The translations under genes were made by a program, and so were the position numbers. 56,876 bases of DNA, taken from assembly GCF_000003605.2 (NCBI RefSeq), contig NW_003108586.1:223209-280084 (forward strand), written 5' to 3'. The notes under the pieces were generated by a model. That model made no database searches, was not told where the DNA came from, and saw nothing but the letters and a program-made list of their open reading frames with translations. This document shows positions 27,436 to 40,900 of the stretch, piece after piece; the first letter of the stretch is position 1, and the number at the start of each line of letters is the position of its first letter. The stretch is from Saccoglossus kowalevskii (taxonomy: Eukaryota; Hemichordata; Enteropneusta; Harrimaniidae).

Positions 27436-28002
27436 CTGAAGAAAACCAAATTGGAGGGATTCAATAGACTATTGTCCATCATGAACATGGTTGTAAACAA
27501 TTAACACCAATCATTAAAACAAATGATTAGCAGTTCACGTACATATGCTTTTACACTGCAGTATTTATTCAAATTTACAGGGCACTTACCAGTTTTATTG
27601 CCACATGTTCGTTGTTGTATAAATTTTTACCTGTAAAAGACGGACACAAAATACAGGAAATAAATAAATCAATAATTAACTATCGACGGATGTTAAATAT
27701 AAACATCAGTCACTTTAAACTTCGGAATTATAAGATGCCACAGTTGTTCTTGTCTGTAATATATTTGTCAACAACTATATAAGTAGAAAAGCCTGTTCAA
27801 TCTACACCAACTTACCTAAACGTAGTTCCCCGAAATTCCCACATCCAATTTTTTTGCCCACTCTGAAGTTGGGGCCAACCATGAGAACACCAGAGTTACT
27901 GGAGTTGCTTCCCCGACCGGCGGAATGCATCCTCGCTCCGCTCGTTCGCGGTTTCCTCCTGTCATCCTGGCGTTCTTTATCTTTATCCCTGTTACTCTGC
28001 AT
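27366..28002 (-). CDS. CSNK1G: Casein kinase 1 gamma, first three coding exons (gene runs off the left side)
   Basis: The product is a Ser/Thr kinase of the CK1 gamma group, known in other animals as a palmitoylated membrane-bound kinase that phosphorylates the Wnt co-receptor LRP6. Three exons join in phase: 28002-27816, 27630-27590 and 27435-27366, giving 99 codons plus one base. Residues 1-38 are a basic, Ser/Asn-rich tail. Residues 39-52 carry the gamma-type entry [14 protein letters not shown]. The glycine-rich loop [11 protein letters not shown] is at 53-63, the ATP-anchoring Lys75 lies in HVAIKL, and the helix-C Glu89 lies in [12 protein letters not shown]. All three donors are GT (GTAAGT, GTAAGT, GTATAT) and the acceptors are pyrimidine-rich. 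The rest of the kinase domain and the C-terminal cysteines are not found in the window. The family assignment is near certain. The paralogue cannot be given, since most invertebrates have only one. Confidence 0.96.
27590..27630 (-). CDS. CSNK1G: CSNK1G coding exon 2 (41 nt)
   Basis: This very short exon lies between acceptor CTTTTACAG and donor CTG|GTAAGT. Completing Gly63, it reads [13 protein letters not shown], the family sequence containing the invariant beta-3 lysine (Lys75). It enters in phase 1 and leaves in phase 0, matching both neighbours. It is too short to appear as an open reading frame and is recognised only by homology and splice sites. Confidence 0.95.
27816..28002 (-). CDS. 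CSNK1G: CSNK1G coding exon 1
   Basis: The start ATG is the complement of 28000-28002 and opens [12 protein letters not shown]. The exon ends in phase 1 at TTAG|GTAAGT, after the loop residues ELRL and the first base of Gly63. The gamma-specific motif [20 protein letters not shown] makes the identity clear. A longer ATG-initiated frame overlapping here on the same strand (28046-27816) is a different reading frame and is not used. Confidence 0.96.
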
Positions 28003-28778
28003 TTTGATAATCTAAACAAGTTTCTAATAAAAAACAATATTTTCACCGGTGTAAACTAATATCTCCTTTGCGACAGAGGTGAGTTGTTTCTGATTCCTTG
28101 TTCTACACACTGGCGCTGGCCAAAATCTGTGTACACATCAAGTCGACATGACCCAGGTTATTTCCGATCAGACAGTAAATCCGAGTTCAGACATCCTAGG
28201 GGAACAACTAATCGAAGACATACATTCCAACGAAGCATCTGAAGGCAGCGATTTGTTAGAAACTCCTGATATGTGCAAATAATTCAAGAAATACAGATTT
28301 TTTGTTCAGTGATCGAACCTCCGTGACACGACGGAAAAGGAACTCACGGTTGACATGGATCGCTCCGCAACATAAAAAAGGTACGCCGAAAGCAGGCGAT
28401 TTCTTTTTTTTAAAATCACAATTTGTAGATTAGAATGGAAAAATATACTATGATATCCAATAACATATTCCAAAGATGTACACACAATTGTGAAATTGAA
28501 CGTCCTGTCCCCGAACTTGATCGTCTCAGTTCTTACAAATGCGCGACACAAATGAGTGAAAAGTCCAAGATGGTTCCACTCTCATCACGCATGCTCTCTG
28601 AGTTCGGTTGCCATGGGCGGGACATTCTAAACAACAATAGCAACCTCTTAAATTACGTTGTTATCGTAAAGATTTACACTTATCATCACCGAAACAATTT
28701 TAAGAAAATTATGTAAACATTTTTTTCACGAAAAAACAGGTGATACTCTCAATTCACGTGTTTCGACAAGAATACACA

Positions 28779-28786
28779 TGACGTCA
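28779..28786. promoter_or_regulatory. CRE palindrome TGACGTCA
   Basis: This is a perfect CREB/ATF consensus, 162 bp before the CEP120 start codon. It sits 18 bp from a CACGTG E-box and 24 bp from an ETS site, a spacing typical of a core promoter cluster. Motif content is seen directly; binding is inferred. Confidence 0.5.
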
Positions 28787-28810
28787 TCGATCTGCCGATG
28801 TGTGATCACG

Positions 28811-28818
28811 ACTTCCGG
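28811..28818 (-). promoter_or_regulatory. ETS/GABP-type site ACTTCCGG
   Basis: The complement CCGGAAGT is the GABPA/ETS core consensus common in bidirectional housekeeping promoters. It lies 129 bp upstream of the CEP120 start. Confidence 0.45.
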
Positions 28819-28947
28819 TTGACCCATAACCTTTAACCCGACGTACGCGCGGCTGTCTGGTCTGTTTTCAAAATCTACCGGTCGAAGTGGGTCATTCGCG
28901 AATAAGTCTTGAACTTTTTCTTACCAGGCTCACAATTTGCTGTGATA

Positions 28948-28993
28948 ATGGTTGGGAAGGAACAGTATCTGGTTGTCGTCTCCATACTTGACG
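28948..28993 (+). CDS. CEP120: CEP120 exon 1 (start)
   Basis: The exon encodes [15 protein letters not shown], the first strand of C2A, and ends in phase 1 at GACG|GTAAGT. An in-frame upstream opening from 28909 has no ATG-supported match to the family, so the ATG at 28948 (context GATAATGG) is preferred. Confidence 0.95.
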
Positions 28994-31900
28994 GTAAGTC
29001 ATTAACTTCCTTCATTTCGAGTGTGATTTTAGATTTACGTTTGTGTTTTCGTGTACGCTCTTGTTGTTCACTTGAACCACCCATGTTTATTTCCATTGCC
29101 GTGGTACCTGTTCTGATATTTACAAGGAATCGTTTCCCAGATTACCTGTTTTTTAGGGTTTAGTAAAGCACTGGGAAAAGCCTGCATGTCATAGAGAGTG
29201 TGAAAAAATGTAAAGTTAACCTTAACTAAACGACTTATAAGATCTTTGCTAAATGACTTTACGTGACGTTTTACTACATGTAGTAATGAATTTGGAAGTT
29301 AGAAATGTTTTTTGGATGGTTGAAGTCGTGAGGCATGGCAGGAGAAGGATTGTACTACATTGTTAATCAAAAACGTAAAATGTCTGAAATATGAGTACAT
29401 GTTTATTTACTTTCAACGGTCAATAAACTGTATTTCTGAAATGGACACGAACACGTTCGTACAATACATATTTCCTTGTTCACTCTTGAGTTGATTTTGA
29501 TTTGATAAAGATTGAAAATATTAATCTAAAGGAAAAATAAAAAAAATAATAAAAACAAGCAAAAGATGAATGATTTCGATCCAACTTTGACAGGATTTTA
29601 AATTCGTGATCATTGAAATATGGAGCTCTATGAATGAACACAGTTTTATTTGAATTGAAATGAACATGTGCCAACCTGTTTGTCTGTCGCCAATGTCCAC
29701 TCCTTTTTTAAATGTACACAGTCCTACCACAGCCAATCATCTGTTGATCATTACATTCAAGATTTTTTTTTCCTAAACAATTTTAAATCTTTACGACTTT
29801 TTGAAAAAAATATTTGTACCCACCATACATGTCTCCATGGAAAGACACTAACTCCAATATCTGTGATTTGTTCACAAACAATTCCATTTTTTTGTGTGTT
29901 TACATTTATATAAAAGCTTATAATTTACATCTAAAATACCCAATATTTCTGAACAGGAAGAAGATTTCCAAAGAGAGGCAAAAACAAATTGATTGTTGAA
30001 ACCAAGTTTGATGGAGAACTGTTGTCTACTGATCCTGTGGATCACATTGAGACGCCAGAGTTCTCTACAGAGCTGGCCTGGGAATTGAGTAAAAAGGCAT
30101 TGCATCAACACAGGTTGCAGAGAACGCCCATTAAATTACAGTGTTATGCAGTCGATACACTTACAAATGCACGAGAAAATGTTGGCTATGTTATGTTAGA
30201 TTTGAGGACTGCTGCATTCCAGGAAGACATACTGGCCAAAGCACCTGTTGTAAGTGTTCCAAGATACATAACTCTTCTCAGCTTTCTGATGTTTTTTTTT
30301 TTTTTTAAACATTTAAATTAAGAACTTATGTTGTAATTCAAGGGTAACAACATTAGAAAAATGGGTGCTGCTGACTTGAAAATCCAAACTCAGAATGCAG
30401 GCCCGAACACGATACATGTGTGAATTTCCTTTAGATTCGATAATTTTGATGTTGACTCTGCCTAGTCAATGCAATTTTAACAGCCATGACTGGAAATGGT
30501 CATATAGTTGACTTGTAAGTCACTGCAAGTTGTCTTATTGTAAAACATTATACAATATATATTGTTATTTCTATATTGTGTTCACTCATAGACAGTCCAT
30601 CGTTTGTATTGCATCATTCGGTGCAGCCATTAACATACAATTATTATTTACTAATAGCTTGATGAGTTTATTGTTTAACACTTATTGTTGATTTTATTGG
30701 TTTGCAGCAATCACGTTGGTACCCTTTACTTAACACTAAGTATGCTAGACTAAAACCAGAAGTGCGAATTAGTATTACACTTGAAAATGACAATCAGCAA
30801 GAAGAAAGCTTCAAAGCCAGAGGGGCTCCTCCCAGAAAAGCACAAGGTACTCCAGTTGATTAGGCTTATGCTTCTTCATAGCACTTGACAAATAAAGATC
30901 TTTCTTTTTCTCTGTGTCATCATAATGAAGAATTAATTACAGCAAGTTATTGGGCAGCAAGTTTGGGGAACGTTTGGTTACTGATAGCGATACATGTATT
31001 CAAAACAACAGAAAGACGAACAGATCATTGTGACCTCACTCACCAGAAAACGTTTGTTCTACTTCTTTTTTCTGCAATTGGAACCATTTTGAGAAAATTG
31101 CATTCATCAATTTCTCATGCTAAACGCTCCACAGAAAGTACCGGTTTGGTTCCTTCTCGCCATTGTGCTTTAGTGCTGGCCTACTGTTTGTGTTTTGCAG
31201 CATTTATGGAATTTGTTAAATTTTGGCTTGAGGAAATGTTTTCAAATGAAATATATAAATAAATAAATAAAAAACTATGAGTAATATATAGCGTATTTGA
31301 AAAAAAACGCATAATCCCCTGGATTGAGGTGTGAAATGATACCCTCTGGACTCTTAAACAGGCTACCAAAGGCAGAAATCAGTTGAGTCTTTGAGAATGG
31401 ATAAAGAGAGTAGTAGAACACACATTTGTACGTTTTTGATAACAGCGCCTCTTTAAATTGCTTTGGTTTAGAAAGTGAAATCCATGATTCTCCAGTTACA
31501 ATGTGTTTCTTTTTAGGTCAGCCTGACTCTGATGAAGAGCTTGATGTGAAAATGTTACAACCAGTTTTGAATGATTTAGAAGGCTATTATCAAATCGGGC
31601 CTGAGCATAAATGTTCTGACATGTTTGTGATGTCCGTTACTATTGGATTTGCTGCAAACCTGACACAGGTATTTATTTTGGATGTCATGGAAGTGGTATT
31701 CTGTCGTAATATATGAAATCAATGTGTTAATCATTCATTCAGATCATCTTATGTGATACAATAAACAATCTAATTTTCACCGCGAAGAATTTTCTCAATT
31801 TCAGGGTTTTTTTGCGAATCAAAAAGACATTATTTTACAAAAGTAACACTTCAAGTCGTTAAAACTCAGACAAATTTTCACTGCTACAAAATTCACGAAA

Positions 31901-34900
31901 AATTTTCTTTGCGAAATAAAAGTGTTTACAGAATTCATTTGTGTGTATATTTATAACTCCAAATAAAGGTCTCTCAGTCTCGTACTAAAATAATTACCAT
32001 AGATATTTTTCACTGGTACAACAGCATCCTAAAATAAAAGAGTACTAGCATTTTGTAACTGTTTTATAGCATCTGTTACAATCATGAGACCTTACTAAAA
32101 ATAGAACTGATGTAATAATTTCACACCGCTCAGCACATAAAACAGATCAATGTACATAATGTGCGTTGATTATGTCAGTTTTAACCTGACTGTGTTATTT
32201 TGACGTAATTTTACAGTGATTTGTTGTGGATTAATTCCACAAAAGTTTTCTACACAACACTAGTTATATAAATACGATCACTATTTCATGAATAATTAAT
32301 AGTATTACGTAATGACCAGTGTGAATTGTAAAATTTTCATCTACCGAAAATATTCATTACGTGATAGTTCCATTGTAAATGCATTGTAAACAAAAGTCAC
32401 CATATCTGGATGAACCCAGATGGAATTTAACAAATGACCATGATTTCCGTAACTTGTGATATTTAACCATGTTTTTCTGTCTCAAAATTGTGTGATACTG
32501 TAAAATACTTTATTTTCGCTGGAATTAATCTTCGTCGAAAAGACTTTTGGGCGTTTTGTATGGAATTTATTTTCACTGATTTTTGACAATTTTAATGTAA
32601 AATATCGGAAAAAAGATGGACTTTATTTTCACTGAATCATTCCTTCAGTGAAAATAGCAAAAATTAATTCCAAGCGAAAATAAAGTATTCTACAATAGCA
32701 GAATTAGTAAGTGGGCAGGAGTTTAAGAAGTTTAAAACTATTAGTCAGACACCTACTGATGCTGTTTCTGTCCATTCATCATCCGTATTGACTATCAGCA
32801 GGTGTCGTGTTAATATGGAACTTGAGGCAGAGGCAATCGGTATTTTGCCCTTATTTTGACATTTCTACTTGAATTCCAAAAAAAAGCTTCTTATGCTACT
32901 TGTCTTACTCACTTATATTTATTCTTCAGCTGGTTCCATCATCAATGTCATTACCAGCCAGAGACAGCGGATTTTTCTTTTACTACAATATGTTCGGCAA
33001 TGATGTTACGAATGAAGTATTCCACGATTTGTTAAATCCCACCTTTCCTGCTGAAAGGGCGTCCGTTAGACTTCGCAGCAGTCCTGCCGCACTTCAGTTG
33101 TATTTTGTTAGTCAACCCAGTCTACAGGTGAGGTTCGGTGATGTAATACCTTCTCAGTGCTCAATCAAGATGTATGTATTATTGTAATTTCGTGAACATG
33201 TATGGTGAGCTTGCGCAAAGCCTCAGTGTAATCACACAAAAAGATAAAAACTGGGACTATGAGTTATTTCCGTATATAAACTAAAAATCGCATACATTGT
33301 ATCCTGAATCATAGAAATACATTACTTATTTTGTCCATAGAAACAATTTCCATGAATGCAATTGTAACTAAGTAATTTTGCTGCTCAAAGGATTACTATA
33401 CTAAAGTTTCCACGTCTCTTTGAATGATACCATTGTGCTAAATGCTGCTACACTACTGGAATTGTTTTGAAACGATAATAACATGTGTGTATGTTAATAT
33501 GTTATTGTCTAAATTTGTTCTCAGGCATATTTGTGTGTGGGTGACCAGTCGCTAGGAAATGCGACTATACCGTTAGCCGGATTGATGAAAAAAGACAACA
33601 TCCCTCTGCTTGATACCCAGCCAGTGGCCATAGAGGGCGCTTTTCGACTTATCCCACCACAGCGTACGCAACAACAGTTACCACCGGTGCCCATTGATTT
33701 AGCACCTGTTGTTGGAGTGTCAGTTTCATTAAGAAGAGAGGAAATCTCGTTAAAAGCTCCTGTTATTGTAAGTACACTTTCTAATGTGACCATGGTGCGC
33801 ATCATTTACAGTAGAAATGTTTATCGTATTTCACAAAACTAAATCAGATTGCTCTATGTTTAAAGCTGGATAATTCTATCATGTTTGGCCACAGAAACGC
33901 CATGCATACATTTTTGAAGAAACCAATATAGATTATTTTACAGTGTCAGAAGTTAATTGTCACTTTTGTAAAACCAAATTATCGGTAATGTAGTATCCTC
34001 GAAATCTATACTTCACACTTGAGAGTGCAAACAAATATCACTGGAAATATACTTAGGAATATTGCAATGCTGCAAGGGAAACTGATCAGTTTAATTTGAA
34101 GTCCCCTGGAATAGGCTAAATAGCTGCTGTACTTATTTGAGAAAACACTGCATAGTTTTACAGTACCCAGTAATTTACATCTGTTTAATAATTGAAAATA
34201 CCCGGTAATACAAATTTTGATCATTAGAAACGAAATTACTCATACACATATTTTTTTTTTTTACAGATGCCAACTCCTCAAACCCCAGAAAAGCAGTCAA
34301 TGGACCAGAAAGCAGAGAAAATAACAACCCCTCAAAAATCACAACAAGAACAACCCACAAAGCTCAATCATTCCCCTCCTGAGAAGTTAGAGCGCCCTCA
34401 CCAGGCTACTTCCCCACCGAATAGTCTTGGAAGCTATACACCGATAGATGATAGCAAAACCACTAGTGATGAATTAAGTAGTTTAACGCTGGAAGATAAA
34501 GACGTCAAAAGAAGAAAAGATGGTGTGTATAAATACTTTTGTTGTTTACTTGTATATAAAAGATCATATACTTGCCTAGTCACACTTTTATAAGTGAGTA
34601 TCACCCACATACTCGTAATATCTTTTGCATTTTAAGTGAGTGGACAATATTTCTCTAAAATGTATGAATGTACATATCTTTGTGCATATTTTGAGCAAAA
34701 AAAACTAGGACTTACAACAATGTAAGTATACTGCATTAGTATCTTTGTTTTGAAAAAATTAAAAACTGTTAAACTTATTTCAAATGTAATATGCAAATTA
34801 GCTGATTTACATAGAAACTGTACATTCCAGTCAATTTAGTCTTGTGTAAAAATGCAGAGCTCTCTAACTGTAGGAATAAAATCTTTGTATGGTTTCTACT

Positions 34901-37900
34901 GATGTCATCTATTATATTAATAATAGAATATCTGCTTTATTCTATGTTATAGGTGAAAGACCAAAAGCAAATATTGGTGTAGGATTAGAACCAGAAAGTA
35001 ACAGTACCTCCTCCCATCCCGTCCTTGCCGTGGATGCTGCGGCCCATCATTATTCTTTCTCCATTGATTTAAGAAGTATCAAAGATGTTGACACACCAAC
35101 TGCTGTAAATATATTTCTCAGGTGAGGCACACATTTCTTTTTCGAATTTTGCAAAAATATTTCCAACATTTTGGGCCCTATGTAAGATTACAAAAATTAG
35201 TATCATATTAAGTACAGTCGACTAAGTATGCAGGGCATCACAGTAATGTTTCTTGCCATAAAGATGCACATTTTTGTTATTTTCAGGTATACATACCCAT
35301 TCTTTGGTAGTTCAGCTCCAATCATGACGCACCCACCAGTGGAAGTGAGACGAAACACCGAAGTACTTCTTCCTCATTCTTTCTGCGCTTTTGACTTTGC
35401 TACAGCATCACAACAACTGAAAGAGACATTTCTCAGGTACCTCAATTTAAAAAAATATTGATTTCATCATTATTGATTTCATCAAAATCCGCAAAACTAA
35501 ACATTTGACTGAGCAAATCATCCAGTTTTGAATTTGAAGTTCAGGAAATTTCTAGAAATATTTTATAATTAAAAATCATTTTCAGGTGAATACAATATAA
35601 GTGTGTTACTGAAAAAATTGAAGGTGATTGATAGGTGTGGCAAATTGCATGAAAATATGTAATTGAACTTTCAAAAAAAAAGTAATTTAGCACTGCAGTA
35701 AGAGCATACTTTAATACTGCATGAGGGTGTTTTTTTCTTGTTTCCTTGTACTTTGCAAAAATGTGAACCACCAAAAAATAAGAAATATTAAAAGTAGATA
35801 TCTTGACCTTTCTACACATTTTAGTTTGAGAGTACTGGATGAGCAAAGAATGAATATCTATTGTTTACAATGTCACTTATTTAAGACAGCTCGTTTAAAT
35901 TCATATTCAGTTAATTTTTCATTCCCAATTCACAATCTCAACATTTAAGAGTGTTGGTCAGAAAATGGTACCTCACAGATTTGCGACTTCAAAATCGATG
36001 ATATATGTTTTTGCTTTTTTGATAGAATTCCACTATTGGTTGAAGTATGGCATAGAGATAAAATGACGCAGGATGCTCTCCTCGGAATTGCAAGATTTTC
36101 AATGGTTCATATTCTGAATGCAGAGAAAGCTAGAGTAGCTGTAAGTCTTATTTCCTTTATGTTGTATCAATATCTCCATTTGGGATACCAATTTACAGGT
36201 TTTTTTTTTTAACAAGGGAACAGGGGCGCAGCGCCCTCATGCTATGGCCATGTACCCATGCAGATCCTCTGGCAACCATAAAATTCATAATGACCAGGGC
36301 TCACATGTGGCCACAGTCTTCAACTATGACCTGTCTGATAGTGATTTTGGCCTCAAGGAAGCCATAGAGTGCTCCATTTCAACTTAGAATTATCAAAAAC
36401 TCGACACCCTGGTAGGGAGAACCCTATCTCCCCCCACTTGGTGGCGCCGCTGAATTGCAGTGCCCCCTCTTCTAGAAAAACCCCTGCCTTAGCGAATGAG
36501 AAACTGTGTTTTTTTGGTAAACGAAAATCATAGAAATTTGTACTTCACAAAGAGATCTCTCTAATTGCTTTTGGACATTCGATTGTCCTCTCTACTATAA
36601 TTTTTAATGCATTTAATTTTATTTGTCTTTAAATAGAGTAAGTTTGAAGGTTCTCCCCAGGGTTGGAGACAGATCTACAGCGAAAGGGTACCCGTTGAGT
36701 CAACTGACGGTAAACAACGTAAGATTGCTGAACTTCATTTGGTAGTTGGATTGGAGGACTATGGACCAATTAACACCAGAGAAGTCTTACTAAGTACGGA
36801 ACCATCTCAGGTAAAAATAAATCAAATATATAGTGCCATATTGTGTTATTATTGTTTAAAGCTATATTGTAGCGTAAGTTTTGTTGGACACCTTTTAGGT
36901 AATGAACACTATATGTGTAATATACCTAATGTAATAATGTCAGGATCCAACACAGATAACTTGCGAACACTAAATATGGTTCATGCCCCATTATGTTTTG
37001 TTTCAAAAATGAAGTCTATTGAATAGCAAATTTCATAAAAATCAGCGTTACTGCCAGAATTTACAGTAGTGTAAAACATTTGATTTACAGTAATTCTTAG
37101 TCATTTCTGTGTACTAAGACACTGATAACAGAATGCAAAATGGCTGTCAAATGTTTCTGAACACAATTCTCAAAATGTATTATTTGTACGTGTTCAGAGT
37201 AGTACAACTGAAATCAAACCTAAGGAGCCTAAACGTGATGATGTAGAGAAAGCTAAGGATGCCAGAGAGACATTGGAGTATAAAACAGCAATGGAGTTAG
37301 AGATGTGGAAGGAGGCACAGGAAGAATTGTATGAACAACAGGTAAGTGCTTGGTAGTTGACGATTGTCGATCATTGGAGACATTATTGGCTAAGCTGTTC
37401 TCGCTCTGCTATCTTATTTGCAGTTTCTTAGTATAAAGAAGAATTAAAACCTTTTACTGTTAGTTATTTTTTTTAATTAAAAGCCATTTGCACTTGAGGC
37501 AGAAAAAGAGAAAAGAGTTTCTGGTCTAAAGATATTCTAAAAAAAAATGATGCAGTGATACATAGTATTTTTTTGCCATTTTTTTTTTCTTCATTTTTAC
37601 ATTGTTTTAACAGAAACTAGAAAAAAACTCATTTATTTTGTTATGTGATGCCATGGACTGAAAATAGTGACAACCTTGAATTTATTTTGAACCTTGTATC
37701 CCTTGGCAACTCCTGAGAATGGATTTTTGTTAGAGCACCCTCACCAGGCTACTTCCCAGTGGAGCACTTCGTGGATGTGTTACTTGGCAGGACACATAAT
37801 CAATACAAGTGCGACTTTCAAGACTATGAGCATTTTTTATGTTGAAACTGCATGTTTGGCTTGTTCACTGTCTGATCGTTTTATCCTCTTTTTTGTTTTA

Positions 37901-40900
37901 GTTGAAGGACAAAGAAGTGCTGCACATGAAAGCACTGGCCGAAGAATGGAAGAGACGAGACAAGGAAAGAGAGCTTCTCGTCCGGAAAAAGGTACACACG
38001 ACTTGGTTACTTTCAATGTTAGTCAATGTGCGAGATTTAGTGATCAACCCATCTTTCACACCACAATCCAAAACAAGTGTATTTCTCTTTGTAATCTTTG
38101 TTAGTTGATTTCATTTTATTTATTTTTATATTTTGTGTTTTGTCCAGCATGGTCAAAACCAACTCTGCATTCCATGAATTGTTTTGCATTGATAACTCCA
38201 GAGGGCGCTGTACACAGTGAATCATTTTAATCTTGCAAATTATTATGTAGGTTGACGAGTACGGTAGATTAGAAGATCAGTTAAGACTGGCGATTACAGA
38301 CGTAGAGAGACGAGAGAGACAGCTGGCTGCCAATGAATCTGAGGTGATGAGACTAAAGTCTGATTTACAAAGAGATTATGAAAGAAAACTAGCAGAGATC
38401 AAAGATGCATCGCATCGAATGAAAGAAGACTGTATCCATCAAGTTGAAATGGAAAGGTATTGTAATCTATTTTGTTTTATATTCGACCATGTACATGTAA
38501 ACATGTTTATGTTAATATTCACAAGAATAACTGTGCTTTCCTTGAAGTTTTCATACCTTATTTCGACCAATGATTTAGAAAATTGTTTTAGCTGCAAAAT
38601 TTTGTTGACACGTTTCTTTAATTTTATTTGTGAATTTTTGATGAATTTTTTATTACTAAATGCTAATTCATAATTTATCAGAATGGAAGGAAATTTTAGT
38701 GTAAGGCTCACTAATGAAAAAAAATTGATGTTTGTCAAATTTTGTAGTGTCATTTTGTAGTGTCTGTGGCAGACTATTTCTCAATCTCAAGTTCTTTCAT
38801 AAAATCTTGTTCTTCGATGTTCATCATTTAAACCCAGGAATATTCTAAAATTTTATTTAAACTAAACATCTAAGGTCTAAAGTCCGTGATTTGGAAGAAC
38901 AAAAACAAAGACTCCAAGAGCAGTTAACAATGTCAGAAAGGAAAATTGAAGAAAAAGAGAAGGACTTCCAGGTGTACAGAGGGCAGATAAACACCAAACC
39001 TGAAGTTAGGCTACAGTCAGAAATCAATCTTCTGACATTAGAAAAGGTTTGTCCTCTCAACTGTCTTCATTCACAAACACACCAAACATCAAAGAAACCA
39101 GAGAACTTCCATGATTTACCTATTTACTCATTGTTTATTTCATCAGTGACAACAACACTACTTTTTACTTTTAATAACTATACACACAGGTGACATTACA
39201 AAACACTATTACAAAAGTATGTATTCTAATACATTAGAAGTATCTCAAAAGAAATCACAATATTTTTATAGTTTCGTTTGCATTTTTCCCATGTGACTTC
39301 AGTCTCCTGGTTGGTGGATCAGTTTGGTCTTTCTCTTTCAATTGGAAAATGTTTGATTTCCTCAAATTTTATTGCTAATTTTGCAACTACCGGTAATGGG
39401 TACATTGTATATGTATGATATTGACTGCAGACGAGAGGTCGCGCTTTTTCAACCTTGCCGTAGAATAGTATTGAAAAGCATTGTGAAACCAATTCATCTA
39501 ACACATCAGGTGCAATGAACATAGTTCCGGAGAGAATCGCCGATAACATTTCCATACATGGATGTCCATGCTCAAGAATTGCATTATAGATTTTAATCAA
39601 TAGTAGATTTTTGTGGAAGGCAGCATAAGTTGTTGTTGGCTGGCATAATATCAGTGGTATTTCTGATTATTTTAGGTTGAACTAGAGCGAAAGCTGGATG
39701 CAATTACAAAATCAAAACTGCACTACAAACAGCAGTGGGGTAGAGCCTTGAAAGAACTAGCAAGGCTGAAACAAAAGGAACAAGCAGAAGCCAGGACACG
39801 ACTCAAACGACAGCAGCAAGAATTAGAACACATGCGACTGAGATACTTGGCAGCCGAGGAAAAGGAAGTCGTCAAGTCTGAAAAAAAAGAGTTGGAAGAA
39901 ATCAAAGGTGAACTCAGCAAGTAAGTTGTCATGCTGCAGTACGTCATGCCTTAACTTTTAAACAAATGTGCTACATGGGCAAGCATAGAACCATTTGGGG
40001 TATTTTGTGATCTAGTGAAGTTAGTATTGACCATTGTCATTTGTACGAATCGCTGCTAGGCAGTGAAAGGTTGTATTGGTATTTGGTTTTATTTTGTTTA
40101 GCGTTGATTGCTGTGACTATTTTAACTAGTAAATCTGTCGTATTTTAACTTGAGAAACTCTTAATAAAAATATTACACAATATAGCTTGAAAATTGTACC
40201 CTCGCGCAAGGAGAACGTTTGCCCACATTATCTCCTGAGCTCTGCCACAAACACTCTTGGTAATATACCAGTAGGACTAACTATAGAATGTTCACCATCC
40301 TGTGACTAGGTGTAAAGACAAGACAAGACTAGACTAGAATGTTGATTGAAAATTTCAGCTAAAATAAGATATACTCATGTGTGAGAATATTGTCACTATT
40401 AAAATGCATATCAACCCAGGGTTGCCAACTAATCTATGCCATCAGTGAAATAACTATATCTGACTATCCTGATACAGCTTCCTAGACTTGGGTAGACAAT
40501 TTTATTTGATAATTCCTTAAAGAAAGGGCTTTGTAGAATCTCTCACGCTGATGTGAAATTTCCATGACTGGCCCTCTATAGTTGTCACTGCATTTTTGAG
40601 GTGATATGCTCATGAATTGTAAGCTACCAACCAATAAAAAGACAGCTTTTGATCTGACCTGTTCTTAGCAATTATAACACATGTGTGACCTGACGCACCT
40701 CTACTTTCCTCTTCTGGTAGTGTTTAACTCCAGGTTCCAAAATGTCACTGCATCTCATGAATAATTAATAGCAATTAATATGCCTCGGAATAGATCAGTC
40801 ATAGTAATTTCACATCGAACCACGATTTAAGAGAAAAAAAAATTATAAAATTGCCACAGCTGGGGCCAGTCTAGTATAGGTACTCCACTAGAACAGCCCT

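Larger units (their letters stand above)
28003..28947. promoter_or_regulatory. Bidirectional promoter between CSNK1G and CEP120
   Basis: The two start codons are 945 bp apart and point away from each other. The segment is richer in CpG than its surroundings, most of all at 28740-28870. It holds an E-box CACGTG (28755-28760), a full CRE TGACGTCA (28779-28786) and an ETS motif ACTTCCGG (28811-28818), all closer to CEP120. There is no clear TATA box, which fits a housekeeping-type divergent promoter. A 93-codon open frame at 28435-28716 is not recognisable and is treated as chance. Transcription start sites cannot be fixed from sequence. Confidence 0.7.

Noticed and set aside
28435-28716. 93-codon frame in the bidirectional promoter
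   Set aside because: No similarity and an antisense frame overlaps it; position fits promoter sequence.
30885-31262. 125-codon open frame in CEP120 intron 3
   Set aside because: It lies wholly between two in-phase CEP120 exons and has no family resemblance.
37694-38104. 136-codon frame overlapping CEP120 exon 13
   Set aside because: It reads exon 13 in the wrong frame; only the duplicated exon 7 piece within it is of interest.
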